Below are positions 18,634-26,287 of a DNA stretch of 64,000 nt, in pieces. This DNA comes from HXMU1420-13 sp963691715 (lineage in GTDB: Bacteria; Bacteroidota; Rhodothermia; Balneolales; Balneolaceae), in NCBI GenBank assembly GCA_963691715.1, contig OY829281.1:2728001-2792000 (forward strand). Reading direction: 5' to 3'. The number at the start of each line of letters is the position of its first letter. The stretch's first letter is position 1. Position numbers and translations under genes: made by a program. Under the pieces are notes generated by a model, which saw only the letters and a list, made by a program, of their open reading frames with translations, was not told where the DNA came from and made no database searches.

Positions 18634-18664
18634 AGCCCCTCACATAATTCAAATGTGAGAGGCT
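18634..18664 (-). terminator. Rho-independent terminator of the SPOR lipoprotein gene
   Basis: Arms AGCCCCTCACAT and ATGTGAGAGGCT pair over 12 positions with one mismatch around a 7-nt loop. On the minus strand the hairpin is followed by a run of eight U, so it terminates transcripts coming from 19254-18760. The remaining gap 18665-18759 holds only a small ACGCT/AGCGT hairpin near 18682-18696. Confidence 0.75.
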
Positions 18665-18759
18665 GACTATTCATCAAGAGAGACGCTACTAGAGCGTACC
18701 TCAAATTACGTAAATGCATGGCAGAGTTACAACTATAAAATCTATTATTACAATAAAAA

Positions 18760-19254
18760 TTAGTTTTTATTTACAACCCAATAACCAGAATTGATTTCAG
18801 TTGATAATTCTGAACCAAAATTTTCTGCGCTAATAGGGGTTGAAAAATATCCAATACGAACTCTGAACCAGATATCACCTGTTAGTTCATTACCTGTTTT
18901 TATTACATATGCATTAGGATAATCTCGATCAGACCAGCTATCAACGTAAGATTGTGCTTTTTCTTCAGATCTCCATGCACCAACCTGAACTAGAAATTGA
19001 CCCTCTTCAGAAAAATCATATTCTGAATTAGTAGTTTCATCCATTTCTTCATCTATAGTGTTTGATTCTGATGTTGTTATAGAATCTTCCATTTCTATCA
19101 TCATTGCTTCAATTTTGGCTTGTTCAACTGCTCGTAATGAGTCTTGATAGGCCTGTAGGCGAGCTTGTTTTTCCTCTTCAGACTCTCCACCACAGGCAGA
19201 TAAAGAGAAAATTAATACAACTGTTGAGAGTAAGAAAATATGTACGTTCTTCAT
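18760..19254 (-). CDS. SPOR-domain lipoprotein
   Basis: 164 aa. Signal and lipobox are in STVVLIFSLSACGGES (Cys21), followed by a charged coiled segment (EEEKQARLQAYQDSLRAVEQAKIEAMMIEMED) and an acidic linker. A C-terminal SPOR domain spans residues 84-160 (FLVQVGAWRSEEKAQSYVDSW ... IWFRVRIGYFSTPISAENF). SPOR domains bind denuded glycan strands of peptidoglycan, often at division sites. Here the protein is presumably anchored in the outer membrane. It is monocistronic with its own terminator. Confidence 0.88.
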   Translation of the reverse strand: MKNVHIFLLSTVVLIFSLSACGGESEEEKQARLQAYQDSLRAVEQAKIEAMMIEMEDSITTSESNTIDEEMDETTNSEYDFSEEGQFLVQVGAWRSEEKAQSYVDSWSDRDYPNAYVIKTGNELTGDIWFRVRIGYFSTPISAENFGSELSTEINSGYWVVNKN

Positions 19255-20462
19255 GACCTTAGAATGAATTATTAAATTTTTTGAGCATTCTTATTATTGG
19301 GATAAATTACATCTTACCTTTCTGTTAAACAAATTAGATAGGGTTTTAATCAATTTTACTATTTAATTTAATAAGGAATGTATAGGTGATTGTAATTAAT
19401 TTTGAAACAATGATATATATTTTACATTATAATCTTGCTAGTTTTTAAGTTAAAATGAATCTCTATGCACCGTCTTTTAGGGCTTACTTTTTTATTGTTT
19501 TTGTATACATCAAATCTATTAGCTCAACAAATCATGACAGGAAAGGTAGTTGATGCAAATACGTTAGAACCTCTTCCTGCAGCACATATCATTATCAAAG
19601 GAACCTATCAAGGCACCATAGCAAATGCAGATGGGGAATATACATTGAGAATTGATTCTCTTCCTGCTGTAATTACTGCTAGATTTTTAGGGTATAAAAC
19701 TAAGGAATACGAGATTTTACCTGAGCAAAATTTAATACATGATTTCTTTATGGAAGAAGCGTTCCTCGAAATGGAAGAAATTACTGTTACTGGAGAAGAT
19801 CCTGCAATTTCGATTATGAGGGAAGTAATTAATAGGAAAAAAATTTGGCGTGAAAATCTTAGTACATACAGAGTTGATGCATTTAGCCGTCAACAACTTA
19901 AAACAGATACTTCCATAGTTTCTATTAGTGAATCTATTTCAGAAGCATTCTGGGATAAAGAAAGGGGAAATCGAGAGATCTTGAAATCAAGAAGACAAAC
20001 AGCAAATATTGAAGGTAGTAATAACTTTGCGGGGGTCAGCTATTTGCCAAATTTCTACGATGATAATCTAGATATTGTTGAATTTGATGTAGTTGGAGTA
20101 ACTAATCCTAAGGCTTTAAGTTACTACAATTTTGAACTGGTCAATTTTTCTAAAATTGATGATAAAATTATTTATGAAATTGATGTAACATCAAAAAGGA
20201 AATTACAGCCTTTATTCGAAGGAACAATCTTTGTTCAAGATATAGATTATTCAATGATAGCAGTACGATTGAAACCAAACGATGTGATCGTTTTTCCCCC
20301 TCCTATACAAGAGTTTGATATGTATTATGAACAGCAATTTAGCAATTTTGGAGGGGAATTCTGGTTGCCTGTTGACTTCAGATTAGATGGTACCATTAAA
20401 GTTGGTGTGCCAGGGTTGAGATTTCCACCAATTGGATTTAAACAAGTTTCTAAATTAAATAA

Positions 20463-21207
20463 GGGTCTTATGAAGTAAAGGAGTCAGAGCGGGTCTTTTC
20501 TGAGCCTTTTAAGCATGGTATGATATAAGTTATCATTTCGGTGATTAAATCTAAATTCTGTTTCTTTTAGGTGCAGATAAAATGAACGTGTTGGAATTCC
20601 ATTAAACTGAGCTAGCCTTCGTTTTGCGAAGCTCCAAAAAGACTCGATCCCATTAATGTGGGAAGTTCCCCGGACAAACTCATCTTGGCCATGATGCACC
20701 CGGTAATGTTTGTCATAGCCTACATCCACCAGACCATTATAGCCCCTCCAGCCATCAGAATGAATCACACTTTCTAGGGCTACTTTCCCTCGTATAATAG
20801 CTTGTAAGGTCTTTTTACGTGCATCAGGCACTATCTCTGTGTATACCTTTCCTTGGCGTTTAAACACACCAAATACAATGGTTTTACCCGAAGCCCCACG
20901 TCCGCGTTTACCTGGAATGCGTCGAGGCCCAAAATAGGATTCATCGACTTCTATTATTCCATCAAAAGGAGTTTCTTGTACGCACCAATAGGCGATCTTT
21001 TTGCGGAGTTTATCAAAAATAACCGTTACCGAACGCAGAGAAACCGAACTCAACTCCGAGGTTTCAGTCGCTGTTAAATCTAGGGCAAAACATTTAATTA
21101 TGTGTCGGAAATGTGCTTCAGAAATTTTAGAACGCTTATAATATTTGTTTCTCATTGAATAGCAATATGTTACAACTCATCATAACATGCTATACTTCAT
21201 AAGACCC
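20463..21207 (-). mobile_element. Complete IS1595-type insertion sequence (745 bp)
   Basis: Perfect 15-bp terminal inverted repeats (GGGTCTTATGAAGTA at 20463-20477 and its complement at 21193-21207) enclose one transposase gene. The element is flanked by direct repeats TAAATAA at 20456-20462 and 21208-21214. IS1595-family targets are usually 8 bp; 7 bp are identical here. Intact repeats and an intact transposase suggest recent insertion. Size and transposase length fit the short IS1016-like group. Confidence 0.92.
20484..21155 (-). CDS. IS1595-family transposase (ISXO2-like DDE domain)
   Basis: 223 aa. The N-terminal helix-turn-helix-like part (HFRHIIKCFALDLTATETSELSSVSLRSVTVIFDKLRKK) precedes a DDE core with Asp in IIEVDESYFGPRR, Asp in VIHSDGWRGY and the last acidic residue in HINGIESFWSFAKRRL. 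It also has the F-G-V-F-K-R element typical of ISXO2-like enzymes. It lacks the N-terminal zinc ribbon of the longer family members, which agrees with a small IS1016-like element. It is transcribed opposite to the gene it interrupts. Confidence 0.92.
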   Translation of the reverse strand: MRNKYYKRSKISEAHFRHIIKCFALDLTATETSELSSVSLRSVTVIFDKLRKKIAYWCVQETPFDGIIEVDESYFGPRRIPGKRGRGASGKTIVFGVFKRQGKVYTEIVPDARKKTLQAIIRGKVALESVIHSDGWRGYNGLVDVGYDKHYRVHHGQDEFVRGTSHINGIESFWSFAKRRLAQFNGIPTRSFYLHLKETEFRFNHRNDNLYHTMLKRLRKDPL

Positions 21208-22653
21208 TAAATAATTATGAAGTTAATATAGATATACCAGATTCAATTTTTGGTGGGTCATGGATGTCGGTAGATTCAACAACTATTGATCATTCTGATT
21301 CATTATTTGCAGCAACCATAGATGTTATTCCATTATCAAAAGTGGAGTTGGAAGCTTACGATTCACTAGATAGCACTGCCACTCTGGAAAAGGCATTTCA
21401 ACCAAAAGGATTTCTAGTTCGATTTCTGGATATTAATACAGGAGACGATGGTGAAAGTGTAAATTCTGAAAGTCAAGGAGAAAAAAATTCAACATCAAGG
21501 GGAAAAAGGGGACCGATTAGAAGATTAACTAAAAATATTACCTTAGATGCTAGATACAATCGCGTAGATGCAATTTACGGCGGAATAAAGCATGAAAGAA
21601 GATATGCAAATCGAAGAATGAGGTCTAAACTTAAAATAGGCTATAGTACAGGCTATGAAGAATTAAATTATGGGGGAAATGTTAGTTGGTGGCCCCTTAA
21701 AAAAACACGACGTTTTGCTTTAAGTGTTGGATACAATGCAGAAACAGACACTCGCTATCATTCCAATTTTTTTAAAAAAGAACTTTTGAGCACAATGCCA
21801 CTATTTGGCTATACTGATTACTTTGATTACTATCGCAAAGAAGGCGCACATCTAGGAGCAGCCTATGCGTTTAAAAAATTTGGAGGTACCATTTCATCGA
21901 TATACAGGTATGAATCTCATAAAAGTATAAACTATATAACAAATTATGATTTATTTGGATCATCTATGATTCAGCGTAACAATCCTGCTATAAATGAAGG
22001 AGACTTAAGTTCTTTTACCATGATCTATGAACGTGGTGAGGGAGCAGAAGCATTTGGTGTTGTTGGGGCTGACAATGTAAAATTTGAAATAGAACAATCA
22101 TTTAAAATCTTAGGAAGTGATTGGAATTTTACTCGTTTTAACGTGGACATATATAGGCGTTATTCCACATTTTATAAACGGAGATTTATCCCAAATTCTT
22201 TGGATTTGAGATTAAATGCAGGAACTCATATAGGTGATTTACCTGTACAGAAAAACGGTGTTATAGACGCTTCTTTAGGTTATTTTACTCCTTTTGGTGC
22301 TTTTAAATCTAAAAGATATGTTCCTTATGAAGGGTCTAGTTATTTAGCTTTACATGCAGAGCATAATTTTCGATCAACTCCATTCGAAGTCATTGGTATA
22401 CCAAATGCAGCAAAAAATGGAATTAGTTTTATTTTATTTGGAGGTATAGGAAAAACATGGATGACTAAAGCACAAACAAAATTCTTATTAACTGAAGCTA
22501 ATTACATACCAACAATTGCAAACGACATTCATTCAGAGGTTGGGATTTCAATAAGCAATATCTTTAGTTTATTTAGGATTGATATTGCATACAGCTTTAA
22601 CCAAGAAGGATTTTATCCAGGAATTGCTTTATCTCGATTATTTTAAATAAAAA

Positions 22654-22684
22654 AACCCAGCACATTATGATTATGTACTGGGTT
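22654..22684 (-). terminator. Rho-independent terminator of the OmpA-family gene
   Basis: Arms AACCCAGCACAT and ATGTACTGGGTT pair over 12 positions with one mismatch around a 7-nt loop. The U-tract lies on the minus-strand side (A run at 22648-22655), 20 bp after the OmpA-family stop. It also sits just after the barrel gene on the plus strand, where no U-tract follows. Confidence 0.75.
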
Positions 22685-22703
22685 GAAATCAAAAGCATTG
22701 AAA

Positions 22704-23609
22704 TTACATGTCAGGGGTGTATTTCAATGTACTTAATGGAATAGATTCTGCACGTCTATTCTTTTCACAACCATTATTAGCTTCTTTTTCAGTTTCTGCA
22801 CACTCTACTGGTGCCTTACCTAAACCGCGAGATTCAATACGATCTTCAGATATCCCGTTGCTGGTATAGAATTCTACGACGGATGCAGCTCTTCTCAAAC
22901 TCAATCTTAAGTTATATTGATCTCCACCAACATGATCGGTATAAGCATCTACTCTGACTCTGAAAGCTGGAGCATTATTTAATACTTCAACATTCTCAGC
23001 TAACATTTGAGCAGCATCGTCTGAGATGTTAGAGCGATCGAAATCAAAATTTACAGTACCAAAATCGCTACTGCTTACATATACAGGATCGGTATTGTCA
23101 TTTGGATTTGATCCCATATCTATTTCTTGTGCGTCAGTAAAGCCATCACTATCAGAATCAGCGTTTGTAGGATTAGTGCCGTGTGTATTTATTTCATCCA
23201 CATCAGAAAGACCGTCACCATCAGCATCACCACTGCCATTAAGAGGATCAGTATTGTATGTCATTACTTCATCAAAATCTGACAAACCATCACCATCAGA
23301 ATCAGCATTAGTTGGATCTGTTCCATAAGTATTTACTTCATCACCATCATTTAAACCATCGCCATCAGAATCTGCGTTATTTGGGTCGGTACCCGATGCC
23401 ACTTCATCAGAATCTGTGATTCCGTCGCCATCAGAATCAGCACTCATTGGATCAGTGCCATTCAATATTTCTTGTTCATCAGTAATTCCATCACCGTCGG
23501 TATCCACAGGTACAACAACTGCAGGCTCACTCGAACCACAACCATACTGTGTTAGAACACCAGCCGATAAGAAAAGAACTAAAAAGAGTAGGTGAAAATT
23601 ACGTTTCAT
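22704..23609 (-). CDS. OmpA-family lipoprotein with thrombospondin type-3 calcium-binding repeats
   Basis: 301 aa. Hydrophobic signal ending LTQYGC gives a probable lipoprotein (Cys24). Residues 36-170 contain about seven repeats of the DxDxDG(I/L)xDxxE type (TDGDGITDEQE, SDGDGITDSDE, SDGDGLNDGDE), which bind calcium and form a stiff acidic stalk. Residues 185-295 form an OmpA-like domain (FDFDRSNISDDAAQMLAENVEVL ... DAYTDHVGGDQYNLRLSLRRA ... NRRAE), which normally holds peptidoglycan. The repeats make the DNA look tandemly repetitive at 23100-23500. An AGGAG sequence, uncommon in this window, precedes the start by about 10 bp. Confidence 0.9.
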   Translation of the reverse strand: MKRNFHLLFLVLFLSAGVLTQYGCGSSEPAVVVPVDTDGDGITDEQEILNGTDPMSADSDGDGITDSDEVASGTDPNNADSDGDGLNDGDEVNTYGTDPTNADSDGDGLSDFDEVMTYNTDPLNGSGDADGDGLSDVDEINTHGTNPTNADSDSDGFTDAQEIDMGSNPNDNTDPVYVSSSDFGTVNFDFDRSNISDDAAQMLAENVEVLNNAPAFRVRVDAYTDHVGGDQYNLRLSLRRAASVVEFYTSNGISEDRIESRGLGKAPVECAETEKEANNGCEKNRRAESIPLSTLKYTPDM

Positions 23610-23752
23610 AGTAGAAACACTCCTATTATTGTTTGTTTTGAATTGGTTTTTTTATTTATACCCTAGAAAATAGTGATACTAAGCGCCCTATCAAATAAAA
23701 AATAAAAAAAACATACAGAGAAAAATATAAATTGAGTGTATATTTTATTAAT

Positions 23753-23826
23753 GGGGCTGTAGCTCAGTTGGCTAGAGCGTCGCGCTGGCAGCGCGAAGGT
23801 CCAGGGTTCGAATCCCTGTAGCTCCA
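23753..23826 (+). tRNA. tRNA-Ala (anticodon GGC)
   Basis: Full cloverleaf. The acceptor stem GGGGCTG pairs with TAGCTCC and includes the G3-U70 wobble that is the alanine identity element. The D arm is GCTC/GAGC, the anticodon stem TCGCG/CGCGA holds loop CTGGCAG (anticodon GGC), and the T arm is CAGGG-TTCGAAT-CCCTG with discriminator A. CCA is not encoded. Confidence 0.97.
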
Positions 23827-24279
23827 CTTTATACCTTTTAAAATACTGAAGAAGATTTATATTGAATTCCACTTACTATCGTTTGGGGATTATTTTTTGG
23901 TTACAGTAATTACTCAAAATTTTATGTCGGATTATTTATTAAATAGACCTTTCTAATTTATTATTTTCATTAATTTATTTCGGGAATTTCACTACACATA
24001 TGCAAGATATTTTAGTATCTAAGATTGTATTGTGTTCCATGTCTACAAATATTTATGCATCAATGGGTAACTATTTAATTCATTGCCTTACTTATCCCAA
24101 ATATTATTAAACCTTTGTACAAAATGATCACAGCTTAAAATAAAAAGGAAGATGGATTTTTAATTTTTGATCAATAAAAATTAATTGAATAATAGATGTA
24201 GCTTTCTTTTTTTGATATTTAATGATTGATTGTGAGTTTACATCATCCCATATTACAAAACAAAATTATTGAGGGTAGC
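23827..24279. other. AT-rich intergenic region without a recognised gene
   Basis: Nothing with coding support was seen. The only ORF from an ATG that I noticed is 23 codons (24039-24110), with no supporting feature. The region presumably carries the promoter of the downstream four-gene run, but no convincing box could be placed. Confidence 0.5.
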
Positions 24280-25479
24280 ATGAATTGTATACATAAATTT
24301 GGGGTCATAATTATTTTAATTTCAGTCTTTCAAACGGCTTCATTTATGAAAGTGAATGCCCAAGATTGTAATGCTGAAAATCTAATTTCAATTGATATAC
24401 AACTTGCACCAATACTTGCTGAATCTCAGGTATTGAGTCTTGCAGCGCTAGGGTTAGATAGTAAAGGGGCTGGCCCACAAATATTTTCTGGTACTTTAAA
24501 AAATGAAACAGATCAAACGCTTAATAATCTATATTTTAAGTTCCGTGTTGAAGCTGCTACTGTTGGTGTTATAGCGGAAGTTGAACAGCAAGCTGCGTAT
24601 CCTTTTTCATTGGCTCCTCAGCAATTGGTGTATGCGACTAATAATGATATCCAAAATGAAAAAATACCAGGTATTGAAGGCGATATTAGGTTTGATGGAG
24701 GAATAACATTTGCTGGAGAAGAATTTATAGAGAGTCTTGGGGGGTCAACTGAGTTACCAAATGATGTCTATTCTATTTATGGAACAATTTCACAGGTAAC
24801 TAATGAATGTGGCCTTACTTTGTTAGCAGAGCAAACTATATCAGTCGGGGGTAGTTCAACTGGTACAGTACTTGATGAATTGTCCATTACATTAAGAACA
24901 CCAGGAGCTGAAATTGGGTCTAATTTTTCAATTAGTAATCAATATCCTCAATTTAGTTGGGAAGGTGATGCCAATGTTGAATATAGAGTAATCGTCGTAT
25001 CTGGAGATGCAGATCAAGATGTTCAAACAATGATTAATGATGCAAAAGATAGCCCTTCTGATGGACCTCCAATCATACCATTTGAATACTTAGATAGAAA
25101 AGTAACAGGTACAAGCCTACAATATCCTACCAGCAATGCACAGGCTCTTACAGAAGGAAAAACATATTACTGGCAAGTATCAACTCAGGTCAACTCTACT
25201 ACAGGAATAGAAGAATATGTTTCCGATATCTGGTCATTTAGTCTAATCAGTCCATCGGATGGATCTGCTGCTGTTGCCCAAGAAATGAGCGAAGAAGCTG
25301 AACTTGCTATTATGGCACTAATTGGTGGTGAAGCATTTGCTACACTCCTTGAAGATGGTTTCGTATTCGAGGGTATTGAATTAGAAAATCAAACTTTTTC
25401 AGGAATCATTGGAGTTCAAAAGCTAGAAGAATTACTTCAGTTGATAAACGATGGAATCATTATTGTTAATGATAATTGA
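24280..25479 (+). CDS. Secreted protein of unknown function with FN3-like C-terminal part
   Basis: 399 aa from ATG 24280, chosen because it is followed directly by a signal peptide (GVIIILISVFQTASFMKVNAQ). The frame opens earlier at a TTG (24226) but only adds polar residues. Residues 30-190 are beta-rich and non-repetitive. Residues 190-320 look like an immunoglobulin or fibronectin-III fold (ITLRTPGAEI ... YPQFSWEGDANVEYRVIVVSGD ... GKTYYWQVSTQV). The tail is acidic and helical. No family recognised. It lies 7 bp before the FecR-domain gene and is probably co-transcribed with it, the barrel-like protein and the adenylate cyclase, which suggests an envelope-sensing function. Confidence 0.65.
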   Translation: MNCIHKFGVIIILISVFQTASFMKVNAQDCNAENLISIDIQLAPILAESQVLSLAALGLDSKGAGPQIFSGTLKNETDQTLNNLYFKFRVEAATVGVIAEVEQQAAYPFSLAPQQLVYATNNDIQNEKIPGIEGDIRFDGGITFAGEEFIESLGGSTELPNDVYSIYGTISQVTNECGLTLLAEQTISVGGSSTGTVLDELSITLRTPGAEIGSNFSISNQYPQFSWEGDANVEYRVIVVSGDADQDVQTMINDAKDSPSDGPPIIPFEYLDRKVTGTSLQYPTSNAQALTEGKTYYWQVSTQVNSTTGIEEYVSDIWSFSLISPSDGSAAVAQEMSEEAELAIMALIGGEAFATLLEDGFVFEGIELENQTFSGIIGVQKLEELLQLINDGIIIVNDN

Positions 25480-25486
25480 AATTACC

Positions 25487-26236
25487 ATGAAAAAAATAAG
25501 CCGAAAAATACATCTTTTTTTTATCACAATTGGTGCAGTGTGTATACTTGCAAGTGATATACACATTACTTCTATCGTTAATAATCAGGAACGCCCTCTC
25601 GCAATTGTTAGGAGATTTAAGCCTACAGTAGAGTTAGCATCGATGGATAAAGAATCTTTTATTCTTGATTTGAAAAAAAATATAGGAGAGCAACTTTACA
25701 GTGGTGATACATTAACTACTAATGAAGAGGGATATGCGCTTGTAATATTTATGGATAATAGTATTGCTAAAGTAAAACCAACTTCTCAATTAATAGTGAG
25801 AGGACAAGAAAAGCCAAATTCTAAGAACACCACACGGCGTATTGATCTAGATAAAGGAGAAATTTTTTTAGAGGTAGAGCCCCAAGGTTCAGGTACATTT
25901 GAAGTATCAACTTCAAGATCGCTTGCGTCTGTTAAAGGTACAAGATTTGGATCAAATTCAGCTGGATATGTCTGGGTTGAAGAAGGACAAGTTGATGTTA
26001 CAGCTACCAATTCTGGAGAAACTGTATCTTTATTTCAACAAATGTATGCAGAAGTAGATGAAGCAGGAAATACAATAGATACCGGTACTTTAACGGAAGA
26101 TGATGTAGAAGCTCTTCAAGAAGGTTATGATACACTGGATCAAGATCTAATAGAAAAACCAGTAATTCTTAGATTTCGAGATGTAAATGGACAAATTCGT
26201 GAAATTACAATTACGTTATTCGAACAGAATAATTAA
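25487..26236 (+). CDS. FecR-domain envelope protein
   Basis: 249 aa from ATG 25487 (an ATG at 25451 overlaps the previous gene and adds polar residues before the membrane segment). An N-terminal signal or anchor (IHLFFITIGAVCILASDIHIT) is followed by a FecR domain at residues 60-180 (GEQLYSGDTLTTNEEGYALVIFMDNSIAKVKPTSQLIVRG ... IDLDKGEIFLEVEPQGSGTFEVSTSRSLASVKGTRF). FecR domains are periplasmic beta-helical modules. In FecR itself they relay receptor signals to a sigma factor; free-standing ones often accompany CHASE2 cyclases, as here. No sigma-factor gene is adjacent. Confidence 0.82.
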   Translation: MKKISRKIHLFFITIGAVCILASDIHITSIVNNQERPLAIVRRFKPTVELASMDKESFILDLKKNIGEQLYSGDTLTTNEEGYALVIFMDNSIAKVKPTSQLIVRGQEKPNSKNTTRRIDLDKGEIFLEVEPQGSGTFEVSTSRSLASVKGTRFGSNSAGYVWVEEGQVDVTATNSGETVSLFQQMYAEVDEAGNTIDTGTLTEDDVEALQEGYDTLDQDLIEKPVILRFRDVNGQIREITITLFEQNN

Positions 26237-26287
26237 AAGTATTATTTAGATGCTTATTTTAGCATATTACTACAAAGATTTAGGAGT

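Larger units (their letters stand above)
19465..22646 (+). pseudogene. DUF5686-type outer-membrane protein gene interrupted by an insertion sequence
   Basis: The 5' part (19465-20462) encodes a signal peptide (LLFLYTSNLLAQQ), a carboxypeptidase-regulatory-like domain (GKVVDANTLEPLPAAHIIIKGT) and the start of a DUF5686 region. The 3' part (21215-22646) continues in beta-barrel-like sequence to an aromatic C-terminus (PGIALSRLF). Removing the insertion (20463-21207) and one copy of the 7-bp direct repeat rejoins the frame exactly through K-L-N-N-Y-E-V-N-I-D-I-P, giving an 809-aa product. At present translation stops at 20478, within the element's left repeat. An internal ATG at 21264 could give a barrel fragment lacking a signal peptide. 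The ancestor was probably an outer-membrane protein; family function is unknown. Confidence 0.88.

Noticed and set aside
23100..23500. Tandem-repeat DNA resembling a CRISPR array or minisatellite
   Set aside because: The repetition is coding: it reflects consecutive DxDxDG calcium-binding repeats of the OmpA-family lipoprotein. Spacers are not unique and lengths vary.
23663..23872. 69-codon minus-strand ORF overlapping tRNA-Ala
   Set aside because: It reads through the complement of a well-formed tRNA; there is no independent support for coding.
24039..24110. 23-codon ORF in the gene-free stretch before the FecR operon
   Set aside because: Its composition matches the AT-rich surroundings, with no codon pattern, conserved motif or link to a neighbouring gene.
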